Below, piece by piece: positions 32,006-40,850 of a DNA stretch of 64,000 nt. The position numbers were made by a program, and so were the translations under genes. The notes beneath the pieces are model-generated. The model searched no databases and was not told the origin of the DNA. It saw nothing but the letters and a program-made list of their open reading frames with translations. The stretch is from Rhodococcus_F sp040656415 (lineage in GTDB: Bacteria > Actinomycetota > Actinomycetes > Mycobacteriales > Mycobacteriaceae): NCBI RefSeq assembly GCF_040656415.1, contig NZ_JBFAMC010000005.1, positions 62,001-126,000 on the forward strand. The letters are read 5' to 3'. The first letter of the stretch is position 1. Each line of letters starts with the position of its first letter.

Positions 32006-33301
32006 ATGCCTTACAACACGATTGACTTGCCCCGCCCTGGAGGCGGGATCCGCACCCGGCGACGGCGCACGGCGGGGATAGTCGCCGCCCTGTCGGCGGG
32101 GCTGATGCTCACAGCCGCACCGGTGGCGCATGCCGATACCGTCATCGACACCATCGACGTCGGCGACGACCCGTCCGGGGTGGCGATCACCCCCGACGGC
32201 ACCCGCGCCTACGTCACCAACTTCCGCGGCGAGACGGTGTCGGTGATCGACACCACCACCAACAAGGTCACCACCACCATCGCCGTCGGCGACTACCCGC
32301 GCGCGGTGGCGATCACCGGCACCCGCGCCTACGTGACCAACAACGACGACGGCACGGTGTCGGTGATCGACACCACCACCAACAAGGTCACCACCACCGT
32401 CGACGTCGGCAAAGAGCCGTCCGGGGTGGCGATCACCCGGGACGGCACCCGCGCCTATGTCACCAACGAAGGCGGCACGGTGTCGGTGATCGACACCGCC
32501 ACCAACAAAGTCACCACCACCATCGCCGTCGGGGGTACGGCAACCGGGGCGACGATCACCCGGGACGGCACCCGCGCCTATGTCACCGATGGGCCGAACG
32601 ACGTGGTGTCGGTGATCGACACCGCCACCAACAAAGTCACCAGCACCATCGCCGTCGGCGACTTCCCGCGCGGGGTGGCGATCACCGGCACCCGCGCCTA
32701 CGTCACCAACCGGCGTGACGACACCGTGTCGGTGATCGACACCACCACCAACAAAGTCACCACCACCATCGCCGTCGGCGACTACCCGGGCGCGGTGGCG
32801 ATCACCCCCGACGGCACCCACGCCTACGTGACCAACAACGACGACGACACCGTGTCGGTGATCGACACCACCACCAACAAAGTCACCACCACCATCGACG
32901 TCGGCAACGGCCCGTCCGGGGTGGCGATCACCCCCGACGGCACCCACGCCTACATCAACAACTGGTCGGACGACACGGTGTCGGTGATCGCGATCGACCA
33001 GGCACCGACCGTAGTCGGCACACCCCCGGCCGGAGCGGTCGGGCAGCCCTACGAGTACGCCTTCACCCTCACAGGGCAGCCCGCCCCTGTCACCAAGCTC
33101 ACCCTGGGTACCCTGCCCGACGGGCTGACCCTCAGCGGCGATGGCGTTCTGTCCGGCACCCCCACCACCGCAGGACAATTCGAGTTCACCGTCACCGCCG
33201 GCAACGGCATCGGCGACGACGCCAACCTGCCCGTCGTCCTCGAGATCACCGACACACCGCCGACCGGGTCCCTGGGATCGCTCGAGTCCTGGGGTTCGTA
33301 G
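32006..33301 (+). CDS. Secreted seven-blade YVTN beta-propeller protein with Ig-like domain (copy 2)
   Basis: 431-residue exported paralogue of copy 1. Signal peptide 1-43 (RRRRTAGIVAALSAGLMLTAAPVAHA). Seven repeats of about 42 residues follow; they are more uniform than in copy 1, with TTTNKVTTTIAVGDYP recurring almost unchanged and at the DNA level near-identical units of about 125 nt. Repeats 2 and 5 lack the PDG/RDG dipeptide region (VAITGTRAYVTN). The Ig-like domain (about 333-415) is nearly identical to copy 1 in protein and DNA. The tail is GSLGSLESWGS. Recent duplication or gene conversion is likely. Probably cell-surface; ligand unknown. Confidence 0.87.
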   Translation: MPYNTIDLPRPGGGIRTRRRRTAGIVAALSAGLMLTAAPVAHADTVIDTIDVGDDPSGVAITPDGTRAYVTNFRGETVSVIDTTTNKVTTTIAVGDYPRAVAITGTRAYVTNNDDGTVSVIDTTTNKVTTTVDVGKEPSGVAITRDGTRAYVTNEGGTVSVIDTATNKVTTTIAVGGTATGATITRDGTRAYVTDGPNDVVSVIDTATNKVTSTIAVGDFPRGVAITGTRAYVTNRRDDTVSVIDTTTNKVTTTIAVGDYPGAVAITPDGTHAYVTNNDDDTVSVIDTTTNKVTTTIDVGNGPSGVAITPDGTHAYINNWSDDTVSVIAIDQAPTVVGTPPAGAVGQPYEYAFTLTGQPAPVTKLTLGTLPDGLTLSGDGVLSGTPTTAGQFEFTVTAGNGIGDDANLPVVLEITDTPPTGSLGSLESWGS

Positions 33302-33437
33302 ACCCTGAGACGACGACCGCCCCACCTCGAAGAACGAGATGCGCCGCTCCATTTCGCTGCCTTCGTCGCAATCATCTTCGGCGCCAGCGTCTTCCTGGTG
33401 AGCAAGCGTGACGCCTGAGCATCTGCGTTGCTCCTCG

Positions 33438-33470
33438 AGCGCCCGGTCGGGATCCCCGGCCGGGCGCTTT
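33438..33470 (+). terminator. Terminator after YVTN gene 2
   Basis: AGCGCCCGG pairs with CCGGGCGCT (9 bp, 13-nt loop) and TTTGC follows. It lies between copy 2 and the GlxA-type regulator, so it separates the two transcription units. Confidence 0.6.
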
Positions 33471-33506
33471 GCACTATCTTCGGCCGATTGAGAGGAGGCC
33501 CGAGCT

Positions 33507-34538
33507 GTGCGGATCGGGGTACTGGCGTACGAAGGCTGCCTGGCGGCGGAGATCTTCGTATTCACCGACCTACTTCGCATCGCCAATCGTGTTGCGCGCG
33601 AGACGGGTGCTGCATCGATGGATCCGTTCCGGGTGTCGGTGATCGCGGCGTCGGCCGACCCGGTCCCGGCGGCTGGTGGGTTCCCGATCGGCGTCCGTCG
33701 TTGGCATCACCGTTTCGATCAGATCGTGGTGCCGGGATTCGAACTCGTGCCGTCCGAGGATCTCGACCCGCGGCTGACCGCCAGGCGTCATGAGACGGTG
33801 TTCCTCGAGTCTGCCGCCGACCGGGGAACCCGCATCGCATCGGTGTGCGTCGGCGCGTTCCTTCTGGGGGAAGCCGGCCTCCTCGACGGGCGCAGATGCA
33901 CCACGTCGTGGTTGTTCGCGGCGCGCCTGGGCCGACGGTATCCCCGGACGACCGTGTGCCGCGAGGCGTTGGCGGTTACGGACGGACCGATTACCACCAC
34001 CGCGGCGTTCAGTGCGGCACTCGATCTCGCGTCCGCGCTCGTACGGGAGCACCTCGGCGACGACATCGCCCGCGCCACCGCCCGGATCGCCCTCGTGGCC
34101 GAGAACCGGACGAGCCAGGCACCGTACATCGTCGACTCGATGCTGCCGACCGCGAGGGCGCCGTTCGCGGACGACGTGGGCGCCTGGCTGGTGGAGCACC
34201 TCGCGGAACCCTACGACCTGAATCGGTTGGCGGGTGCGTTCCACGTCAGTACTCGAACGATGCTGCGCCGCTTCAGCGCCGAGACCGGACAGACGCCTCT
34301 CGACTTCCTCCGGCGTGCAAGGGTGCGTGCGGCGCGGAACCTCCTCGAAACCACCGACCTGTCAGTGGGACGCATCGTCGAACGCGTCGGCTACCGGGAC
34401 ACCGGAACGTTCCGGCGCCTGTTCGCGAATCAGGTCGGCGTCGGTCCCGCGGAGTATCGAAGGCAGTTTCGTGGCGAGACGACCACAAAAGGTGGCGATA
34501 TCGCCTCTCTACTCGAAGACGGGCGCCCGACAGACTGA
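33507..34538 (+). CDS. GlxA-type transcriptional regulator (DJ-1/PfpI + AraC)
   Basis: 343-residue regulator. Residues 1-180 form a DJ-1/PfpI-like class I amidotransferase fold used for sensing, with the elbow cysteine in RIASVCVGAFLLGEAGLLDG. Residues about 215-320 form an AraC/XylS DNA-binding domain with two helix-turn-helices (LNRLAGAFHVSTRTMLRRFS and VGRIVERVGYRDTGTFRRLF). GTG start at 33507 opens MRIGVLAYEG, the usual family start. The dienelactone hydrolase gene follows 33 bases later on the same strand and may be its target. Confidence 0.88.
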   Translation: MRIGVLAYEGCLAAEIFVFTDLLRIANRVARETGAASMDPFRVSVIAASADPVPAAGGFPIGVRRWHHRFDQIVVPGFELVPSEDLDPRLTARRHETVFLESAADRGTRIASVCVGAFLLGEAGLLDGRRCTTSWLFAARLGRRYPRTTVCREALAVTDGPITTTAAFSAALDLASALVREHLGDDIARATARIALVAENRTSQAPYIVDSMLPTARAPFADDVGAWLVEHLAEPYDLNRLAGAFHVSTRTMLRRFSAETGQTPLDFLRRARVRAARNLLETTDLSVGRIVERVGYRDTGTFRRLFANQVGVGPAEYRRQFRGETTTKGGDIASLLEDGRPTD

Positions 34539-34571
34539 CCGGACACGAAAGACCAGTCAGGGAGGACAACG

Positions 34572-35390
34572 GTGCCCGATCGAAGCCTGAACGAGGACGA
34601 TCCGCTCGACGATTTCGAGCGAAGGACAATCGAGCTGGACGGTGTCGCGAAGGCGGTCTACGTTGCCGGACGTGGTCCGGGCGTGATCGTCATGCCGGAG
34701 ATGCCCGGGATCAGCCCCCACGTCGCACGGTTCGTGCGGTGGGTGCGTGACGCCGGGTTCACCGTCTACCTGCCGTCGCTGTTCGGTCGTGACGGCGCCG
34801 TCCCACGCGTCGAGGAGGGTGTGGCGGTGCTGCGCCGGGCCTGCATGAGCGCCGAGTTCCGGGCGCTCGGCAGGAACGGGAGCAGCCCGGCGGTGCGCTG
34901 GCTACGCGCGCTCGCGCGATTCGCACACGACGAGTGCGGAGGCCCGGGTGTGGGCGCGATCGGTATGTGTTTCACGGGCAACTTCGCACTGTCGATGATG
35001 CTCGAGCCTGCGATGCTGGCGCCGGTGCTCTCACAGCCGTCGCTGCCGCTGGACGATCCGGACGGAATCGACAGCACCCCCGAGGAACTCGCCTTGGTGC
35101 GTAAACGCCTGGACGAGGAGGACCTGACGGTGCCGGCCTACCGGTTCTCCGGTGACAAGTTCTGTCGCGCACAGCGGTTCGCGGCGTACGAGCAGGCGCT
35201 CGGCGATCGGTTCGTCGCGCGGGTGCTGCCGGACAGTGCCGCGAACACCGAGACATCGCCGTTCTTCGAGCACGTGATCGCGAGCCCGCACAGTGTCGTC
35301 ACCGCGCATCTGATCGATGAGGCCGGGCAGCCCACCGTCGCGGCACGGGACGAGATCCTGGCGTTCCTGGGCGAACGTCTGACGGGCTGA
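34572..35390 (+). CDS. Dienelactone hydrolase family protein
   Basis: 272-residue alpha/beta hydrolase of the dienelactone hydrolase type, cytoplasmic. The nucleophile elbow is GAIGMCFTGNFALSM with a cysteine as in classical DLH; the N-terminal PGVIVMPEMPGISPHVARF block carries the conserved Glu that activates it. A candidate catalytic His is in the C-terminal FFEHVIASPH or SVVTAH region. No other aromatic-ring degradation genes are adjacent, so the substrate is unknown. GTG start at 34572 follows GGGAGG. Confidence 0.85.
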   Translation: MPDRSLNEDDPLDDFERRTIELDGVAKAVYVAGRGPGVIVMPEMPGISPHVARFVRWVRDAGFTVYLPSLFGRDGAVPRVEEGVAVLRRACMSAEFRALGRNGSSPAVRWLRALARFAHDECGGPGVGAIGMCFTGNFALSMMLEPAMLAPVLSQPSLPLDDPDGIDSTPEELALVRKRLDEEDLTVPAYRFSGDKFCRAQRFAAYEQALGDRFVARVLPDSAANTETSPFFEHVIASPHSVVTAHLIDEAGQPTVAARDEILAFLGERLTG

Positions 35391-35470
35391 GAGAACGACC
35401 CGGGCTTCGCGCCCCGATACTGATCGACGATGAGGGGCCCGCCCCGAGGATTCGGAAATGGGCTCTGACG

Positions 35471-35544
35471 TGGGGCGGGCGGGGCTCGAACCCGCGACCA
35501 ATGGATTATGAGTCCACGGCTCTAACCGACTGAGCTACCGCCCC
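35471..35544 (-). tRNA. tRNA-Met (anticodon CAU), elongator type
   Basis: Cloverleaf on the minus strand: acceptor GGGGCGG with CCGCCCC and discriminator A; D arm AGCTCAGTCGGTTAGAGC; anticodon stem GTGGA/TCCAT around CTCATAA (CAT); T loop GTTCGAG. The ACTCATAAT context is that of elongator tRNA-Met; a tRNA-Ile2 with modified CAU cannot be fully excluded. The gap 35545-36271 to the next tRNA shows no supportable gene. Confidence 0.93.
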
Positions 35545-36218
35545 ATCACCGCGCACACTCGCTCGTGCGGCGTGCCGATGTTACCGCGCCGCCTCCACCG
35601 GCGCGTAGTCGGGAGGGAAGGTATTGCTCGCCATTCGCCGGTGGAGCGTGCCGACACCGCGTCCGCCGCGTCGAATGCGTGGACTGGTTCGACCACCGCC
35701 GGCTCCACAAGCAGGTTGCAGTCCTCAGCGATGCGACGCTTCTTCCGTACCACCACCTCATACCTGCCCTCCATCGTTACCGTTGTGTACGTTCATGGTT
35801 CGTCACCAATGCTCCGGCACGACACTTACGTGCGCATCGCGCCACCCCAGCGGATATGCGTCAAACCGCTTGCGAGAGTTCCTCGGAGGTGGCGGGTGAG
35901 ACTGCCTCAGTTTCAACCTTGCAGTGCCTCAAACGTTTCTCGAGCAATGAAACGTTCTAGGAATCCGAGGATTTCGCATACGCCAAGCCCTTCGTTGGCT
36001 CTGCGAGGGACATAGTGGGTTGGTTCGTGACGCCGCACTGGGTGATCGCTTCGAGACGGGACGCGCCGGTGTGACCAGTTCTCCGTGGAGCCGTCACTGG
36101 CTGGGACGGTCGACGCTCTCGTTGTGGAGGCAAGTACAAGAAACCGGTCAGTTGGGTTCAGCTTGGGGTTCGAGGCCGAACCCGACTGACCCACCTCAGC
36201 GCGCGGGGAAACAGGAAA

Positions 36219-36250
36219 CGGCCCCTCCAGACCAATGCCTGAAAGGGCCG
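36219..36250 (-). terminator. Candidate terminator of tRNA-Asn
   Basis: On the minus strand, downstream of the tRNA, CGGCCC pairs with GGGCCG around a loop that itself can form CAG/CTG pairs, followed by TTTCCTGTTTCC. Confidence 0.5.
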
Positions 36251-36271
36251 CAAACCTGCCACAACATTCTG

Positions 36272-36344
36272 CTCCCCCGGCTGGACTCGAACCAGCAACC
36301 GTCCGATTAACAGTCGGAAGCTCTGCCAATTGAGCTACAGGGGA
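36272..36344 (-). tRNA. tRNA-Asn (anticodon GUU)
   Basis: Cloverleaf on the minus strand: acceptor TCCCCTG with CGGGGGA and discriminator G; D arm AGCTCAATTGGCAGAGC; anticodon stem TCCGA/TCGGA around CTGTTAA (GTT); T arm GCTGG/CCAGC. No CCA encoded. Confidence 0.95.
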
Positions 36345-36482
36345 TTGTCTTGCTGCGCATCGCCGTGCCCGGCGATGCGAGAGAAACTGTAGCGCATAGC
36401 CCTACCCCAATGCCAAATCGCCTGCCTATCGACGCATCGGGCAGGATGGGAGTAGGTTGTCGTGCGTCGGGAGGAAGCGGAA

Positions 36483-36731
36483 ATGATGCGGTTGTTGATC
36501 GGTGTCGCTGCTGGGTACGTGCTGGGTGCTAAGGCGGGACGTGGGCGCTACGAACAGATCAGCCGGGCATCCAAGGCTGTGGCGAACAGCCCCGCTACAA
36601 AAAAGCTGGTGCAAGTGTCGCGCCAAAAGCTGTCCGACTCCCTGAATCCGCAACCCAAGCTCGAGCCGATGAAACCACTCGACGAGAAAACGACCGTCCT
36701 CGTTCCCCAGGATCAGCTGAAGAAGAAATAG
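36483..36731 (+). CDS. Small membrane-associated YtxH-like protein
   Basis: 82-residue protein with a short hydrophobic N-terminus MMRLLIGVAAGYVLGAKAG, then a basic helical region RGRYEQISRASKAV and a lysine-rich end. This architecture is common in small actinobacterial membrane-anchored proteins of the YtxH type. GGAGGAAG stands at normal distance before ATG 36483; GTG 36462 is an in-frame alternative but contains the ribosome-binding site. It is convergent with dnaG. The function is unknown. Confidence 0.75.
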   Translation: MMRLLIGVAAGYVLGAKAGRGRYEQISRASKAVANSPATKKLVQVSRQKLSDSLNPQPKLEPMKPLDEKTTVLVPQDQLKKK

Positions 36732-36754
36732 CCACGCAGGGGCCCGCTACCCCA

Positions 36755-38674
36755 TCACGGGTTGGTGTCGCCGATCGCCTGGTCGAGTAGTCCCCGCCGA
36801 TACTGTTCGAGGGCGACGAGGTCGCCGAGCAAGGAGTGGAACTCCTCAGACTCCGCCGCAGGTGAGATCCGCTGCAACTTGGACTTGAGTTCAGCGACCT
36901 GCTCACCCACCCACACCTCTTGAAGGCGTGCGATCACGCCGGAAATGTACCGGGGGATGGTGTCTTCTTCAGCAGGTAGCGGCTCGACCGCGAGTTCCGA
37001 CACGAGTGACGCCGCAGTGACGTCCTCGACCCCCCGGCTGACGGCGTCGACCCAATCGACACCACCGAGACCGGCGCTGGCGCCGCCGGCGGCGATCATC
37101 GACTCTCGGATCACAATGTATGCGGGGTGGGTGAATGTCTCTACCGGCAGTGAGTCGAACACGGTTCCAGCGATCGATGGGTACTGCAATGCGCCCTTGA
37201 GTGCCTCACGCTGAGCCCAGAGTGTCGGATCGTTCGGCCGGGGCCGCGACAGCCCCACCGGCAACTGAGGGGCGTCGCTTTCGTCGACTCGTGCTGCCTT
37301 CTTCTTCGGCGGCGGCGGCATCGAACCACGCGTGGAGGCACGCTTGCGCGCCTCCTCCCGCACACGCTGACGCACCGCCGCAATCTCGTCCCAACCGACC
37401 CAGCCGGACAGTTGGACCGCGTAGCTGTCACGCAGCGTCGGTTCCTTGATCCGCGCGACGACGGGCACCGCACGTCGGAGGGCTTCGACGCGGCCTTCGG
37501 CGGTCTCTAGATCGTGCTCGGCCAGCATCGACTTGACCACGAATTCGAACATCGGGACGCGGCGCGCCACCAAGTCACGAACGGCGACGTCCCCGGACTT
37601 CTGCCGGAGTTCACAGGGATCCATCCCCTCCGGCGCAATGGCCACGAAAGTTTGCCCGGCCATCTTCTGATCACCCTCGAACGCCTTCATCGCTGCGGCC
37701 TGACCAGCCGAATCGCCGTCGAAGGTGTAAATGATCTCGCCACGAAAGTAGCTGTCGTCCATCAACAGTCGGCGCAACAAGGCCAGGTGGTCGTCGCCGA
37801 ATGCGGTGCCGCAAGCTGCTACGGCGGTCTTGACTCCCGCCTGGTGCATGGCCATGACGTCGGTGTATCCCTCGACGACCACGGCCTGATGCCCCTTCGC
37901 GATCTCCCGCTTGGCAAGATCGAGCCCGAACAGCACCTGGGACTTCTTGTACAGCATTGTTTCCGGAGTATTGACGTACTTTCCGGGCATGGTGTCGTCA
38001 TCGAACAACTTGCGCGCGCCGAAGCCGATGACGTCGCCGGCCAGGTTGCGGATGGGCCACAGCAATCGCCGATGAAAACGATCGATGTGGCCGCGGCGCC
38101 CTGCCTTCGACAGCCCTGCGGCCTCGAGTTCCTTGACGTCGAAGCCCTTGCCCAGCAGATGCTTGGTGAGGGTGTCCCAGCCGTCGGGCGCGTATCCGCA
38201 ACCGAATTTCTCGGCGGCCTGAGCATCGAAATTGCGTTCGGCCAGATAGTCGCGCGCCGCCTGGGCGTCGGGTTCCTGCAGCCGGGCCGCGTAGAAAGCC
38301 TGAGCGGCCGCATTGGCCGCCACAAGACGTGCGCGGGTGCCCCGATCTCGCTGCACCGACGTGCCGCCGCCCTCGTACGAGATGGTGTATTGCAACCGAT
38401 CGGCGAGCTGCTCGACGGCCTCCACGAAGCTGATGTGATCGATCTTCTGGAGGAACGAGTAGACGTCTCCACCCTCTCCGCACCCGAAGCAGTGGTAGTG
38501 CCCGTGGTTGGGCCGGACGTGGAACGACGGCGACTTCTCGTCGTGGAAGGGACACAGCCCCTTCATGGAGTCACCGCCGACTCGCTTCAGGGAAACGTAC
38601 TCCCCCACGATGTCTTCGATTCGAGTGTGCTCACGAATGGCCGCAATGTCACGATCGGGGATTCTGCCAGCCAC
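36755..38674 (-). CDS. dnaG: DNA primase
   Basis: 639-residue primase that lays RNA primers at the replication fork. CHC2 zinc-binding domain: C41, H44, C62, C65 (CPFHDEKSPS and HCFGCGEGGD). The Toprim domain has EGYTDVMA at about 268-275 with the catalytic Glu and later DGDSAGQAAA. The C-terminal part is the DnaB-interacting helical domain. The order YdcF-like, dgt, dnaG is collinear and matches Rv2343c-Rv2344c. Length is normal for the family. Confidence 0.97.
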   Translation of the reverse strand: MAGRIPDRDIAAIREHTRIEDIVGEYVSLKRVGGDSMKGLCPFHDEKSPSFHVRPNHGHYHCFGCGEGGDVYSFLQKIDHISFVEAVEQLADRLQYTISYEGGGTSVQRDRGTRARLVAANAAAQAFYAARLQEPDAQAARDYLAERNFDAQAAEKFGCGYAPDGWDTLTKHLLGKGFDVKELEAAGLSKAGRRGHIDRFHRRLLWPIRNLAGDVIGFGARKLFDDDTMPGKYVNTPETMLYKKSQVLFGLDLAKREIAKGHQAVVVEGYTDVMAMHQAGVKTAVAACGTAFGDDHLALLRRLLMDDSYFRGEIIYTFDGDSAGQAAAMKAFEGDQKMAGQTFVAIAPEGMDPCELRQKSGDVAVRDLVARRVPMFEFVVKSMLAEHDLETAEGRVEALRRAVPVVARIKEPTLRDSYAVQLSGWVGWDEIAAVRQRVREEARKRASTRGSMPPPPKKKAARVDESDAPQLPVGLSRPRPNDPTLWAQREALKGALQYPSIAGTVFDSLPVETFTHPAYIVIRESMIAAGGASAGLGGVDWVDAVSRGVEDVTAASLVSELAVEPLPAEEDTIPRYISGVIARLQEVWVGEQVAELKSKLQRISPAAESEEFHSLLGDLVALEQYRRGLLDQAIGDTNP

Positions 38675-38774
38675 GGCAGATAGTGTAGGCGCTATCTGCG
38701 CGCCCGGACTTCCGACTCACGGACAGGGGTTCGTCGGGTCTTCGTCGCGCGGTGGGCTCGCTCGTGACCAGCAC

Positions 38775-40076
38775 CTAGCCCCAACTGGCCTGGGCACCCA
38801 GGCTGGCCTTGTCCACCCGTTCGAGCCGGCTCTCGGTGTAGGAGGCGATCTGGTCGACCACCACTCGAACGCGTGCGGCGTCGTCGACCGCCGAGTGCCA
38901 GGTAGGAACAAACAGTGGGTCGAGACCGGCGGGAGCGGTCGCTAGCAGCCACTCGGCTACCCGGTGCACCCGTTCGCGCTGACGCTCCTGCCTTGCCCTG
39001 TGCACCGGATCGGACATCACGTAGTCCAGCGCAAAGGTCTTGAGCAACGCCACCTCGGCTGCGACGACCGGTGGGATCACCAAGTCCGCGCTGTAGCGGG
39101 CGAGCGGCCTGTCGCCATGGACGGCACGAGTTCCGACGATCGCTGCGTTCGCGAACCGCCCGACCAACTCGCTGGTCAGGTTCTTCAGCGCGACCGAGCT
39201 CGCGAGCGCGCCGTCGTAGTTTCCTTCCACGAGTGCTACGACCGGCAGGCGACTCAACCGCTGCCCTGCTTCGACTAGTTCCTCGACGTCGAGTTCACAG
39301 AACTCCTCGGCACCGAACTCGGCGAGCGCCCGGCGATCCTCCGGGTCGGCCAGCGAACGCAGATCGATTCGCCCGTCCATCACACCGTCCTCGACGTCGT
39401 GGACGGAATAGGCGACGTCGTCCGCCCAATCCATCACCTGCGCCTCCAGGCATCGACGGCCCTCGGGTGCACCTTGCCGAATCCAGGCCAGCACGTCGGC
39501 GTCGTCGTCATAGGCGCCGAACTTCACACCAGGCCCCGACCTCGTCCACGGGTACTTGATCGCCGCGTCCAACGAGGCCCGAGTCAGATTGAGCCCGGCA
39601 CTGCTGCCGTCTGGGAAGAGCACCTTCGGCTCCAGGCTCGACAGGATGCGCAGATTCTGGGCGTTTCCCTCGAAGCCACCGCAGTCCCCGGCAACCTCGT
39701 CGAGCGCCTTCTCACCGTTGTGACCGTAGGGTGGATGGCCGATGTCGTGGGCTAGTCCCGCAAGGTCGACCAGATCGGGATCGCAACCGAGCCCGTCCGC
39801 GATTCCACGACCGATCTGCGCGACCTCGATCGAATGCGTCAACCGGGTGCGGGGGGTGTCGCCGTCCCGGGGACCCACCACCTGTGTCTTGTCGGCAAGC
39901 CTGCGGAGTGCGGCCGAATGCAGAACGCGCGCACGATCACGGGAGAAGTTCGACCGGTGCTGCGGGGCCGCAGCCCGACCCTCGGGTATCCCTGCCTGTT
40001 TCGGTGCCTCGTGAACGCGGCGGGCAACGTCGTTTTCGGTGTAGACACCGCCGAGGGGTGTCGTGTGTGTTGTCAT
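38775..40076 (-). CDS. dgt: Deoxyguanosinetriphosphate triphosphohydrolase-like protein
   Basis: 433-residue HD-domain enzyme that cleaves dNTPs to nucleoside and triphosphate. The HD metal motif is seen in TRLTHSIEVAQIG (first His), LAHDIGHPPYGHNGEKAL (His-Asp pair) and YSVHDVEDGV. It is the long type found beside dnaG in actinobacteria. The ATG at 40076 follows the YdcF stop by 7 bases, so the two form an operon; dnaG follows after 100 bases. It probably helps balance the dNTP pool for replication. Confidence 0.93.
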   Translation of the reverse strand: MTTHTTPLGGVYTENDVARRVHEAPKQAGIPEGRAAAPQHRSNFSRDRARVLHSAALRRLADKTQVVGPRDGDTPRTRLTHSIEVAQIGRGIADGLGCDPDLVDLAGLAHDIGHPPYGHNGEKALDEVAGDCGGFEGNAQNLRILSSLEPKVLFPDGSSAGLNLTRASLDAAIKYPWTRSGPGVKFGAYDDDADVLAWIRQGAPEGRRCLEAQVMDWADDVAYSVHDVEDGVMDGRIDLRSLADPEDRRALAEFGAEEFCELDVEELVEAGQRLSRLPVVALVEGNYDGALASSVALKNLTSELVGRFANAAIVGTRAVHGDRPLARYSADLVIPPVVAAEVALLKTFALDYVMSDPVHRARQERQRERVHRVAEWLLATAPAGLDPLFVPTWHSAVDDAARVRVVVDQIASYTESRLERVDKASLGAQASWG

Positions 40077-40083
40077 CGAGAAG

Positions 40084-40782
40084 TTACTGCCCCGTCGGAT
40101 AAGGGAAGTCGGCCGAGAAGTGGGTGAGCTGATACCAGATCAAAGCTGCCGTCTCCCGAGCGATTCCATGGAACTGAGATTCACGGGTGTACACCGCGGG
40201 CCCTTGCCGGGTCGGCGCCGTCCAGGCATCGAGGCCGGCATCGCGTGCCATAGTCCGGGTCCGCAGCGAATGCCAGGGGTCGCTGACGAGAACCGCTGAA
40301 TTGATGCCCTGATCCTTCATCTCCTCACTGACGGCTTCGATACTCAGCAGGGTGTCGGACCCCTCCTGGACCGCCGTGATGCTGTTTGCAGGCACGCCAC
40401 GATCTATCAGGTAGTTCTTCCCCGACGCGGCCTCGGTGTACTCGTCGCCCTGTTGCTTACCGCCGACCGTGATGATCTCGGGAGCGACTCCGTCTTCGTA
40501 CAGTTTGTATGCCTGCTCGAGCCGAGCCTCGAAAACCGAAGAGGGGGTTCCCGAGTATTGCGCGGCACCGAGCACGACGATGGCATCGGCAGCCGATCGG
40601 TCGTCGATCCGAGCCACCTGCCACACCCGTACCGCGGTGCCCACAACTAGCACAGCGGGGATCAGGATTGCGCCGGCAATCGCCCGGCGGGTCCATCGGG
40701 CCAGCCCGCCCCGAAACCCCGACCACGTGCCGGAAGAACGGCCCTCGAAGTCGGGGTGTTCACGCCTCGGTGCGGAATTCAC
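40084..40782 (-). CDS. YdcF/SanA family (DUF218) membrane protein
   Basis: 232-residue protein with one transmembrane helix near residues 35-55 (AIAGAILIPAVLVVGTAVRVW) and an outward DUF218 domain: DAIVVLGAAQYSGTPS, EIITVGGKQQGDEYTEA, and SDPWHSLRTRTMARDAGL. The SanA branch is linked to envelope integrity, but its reaction is not established. GTG at 40782 is chosen because upstream in-frame codons overlap the divergent TPM gene start at 40851. It heads the YdcF-dgt-dnaG unit. Confidence 0.82.
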   Translation of the reverse strand: MNSAPRREHPDFEGRSSGTWSGFRGGLARWTRRAIAGAILIPAVLVVGTAVRVWQVARIDDRSAADAIVVLGAAQYSGTPSSVFEARLEQAYKLYEDGVAPEIITVGGKQQGDEYTEAASGKNYLIDRGVPANSITAVQEGSDTLLSIEAVSEEMKDQGINSAVLVSDPWHSLRTRTMARDAGLDAWTAPTRQGPAVYTRESQFHGIARETAALIWYQLTHFSADFPYPTGQ

Positions 40783-40850
40783 TCCCCGATTCTGCCAGCT
40801 ATCGCCACTCCCGCCCCATGAAGACTCGCCATACCCGATAGATTTGCGAG

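Noticed and set aside
30137..33301. CRISPR or other short-repeat array, because of regular units of about 125 nt
   Set aside because: The units are in-frame protein repeats with YVTN signature; no short palindromic repeats with unique spacers.
35535..35774. Minus-strand frame of 79 codons (MEGRYEVVVRKKRRIAED...) just upstream of tRNA-Met
   Set aside because: Part of it looks protein-like, but it runs into the tRNA by 10 bases, has no clear ribosome-binding site and no family I recognise. Not strong enough to annotate.
35545..36271. Several overlapping frames in the 727-bp gap between the two tRNAs
   Set aside because: They differ in frame and strand, are rich in Arg/Pro/Ser as expected from random high-GC DNA, and none has a domain. 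The gap is reported as without a supportable gene.
36020..36310. Plus-strand frame of about 96 codons ending LLPRLDSNQQPSD
   Set aside because: The end is the known false translation of the antisense of a tRNA gene (here tRNA-Asn). No ribosome-binding site and no coding composition.
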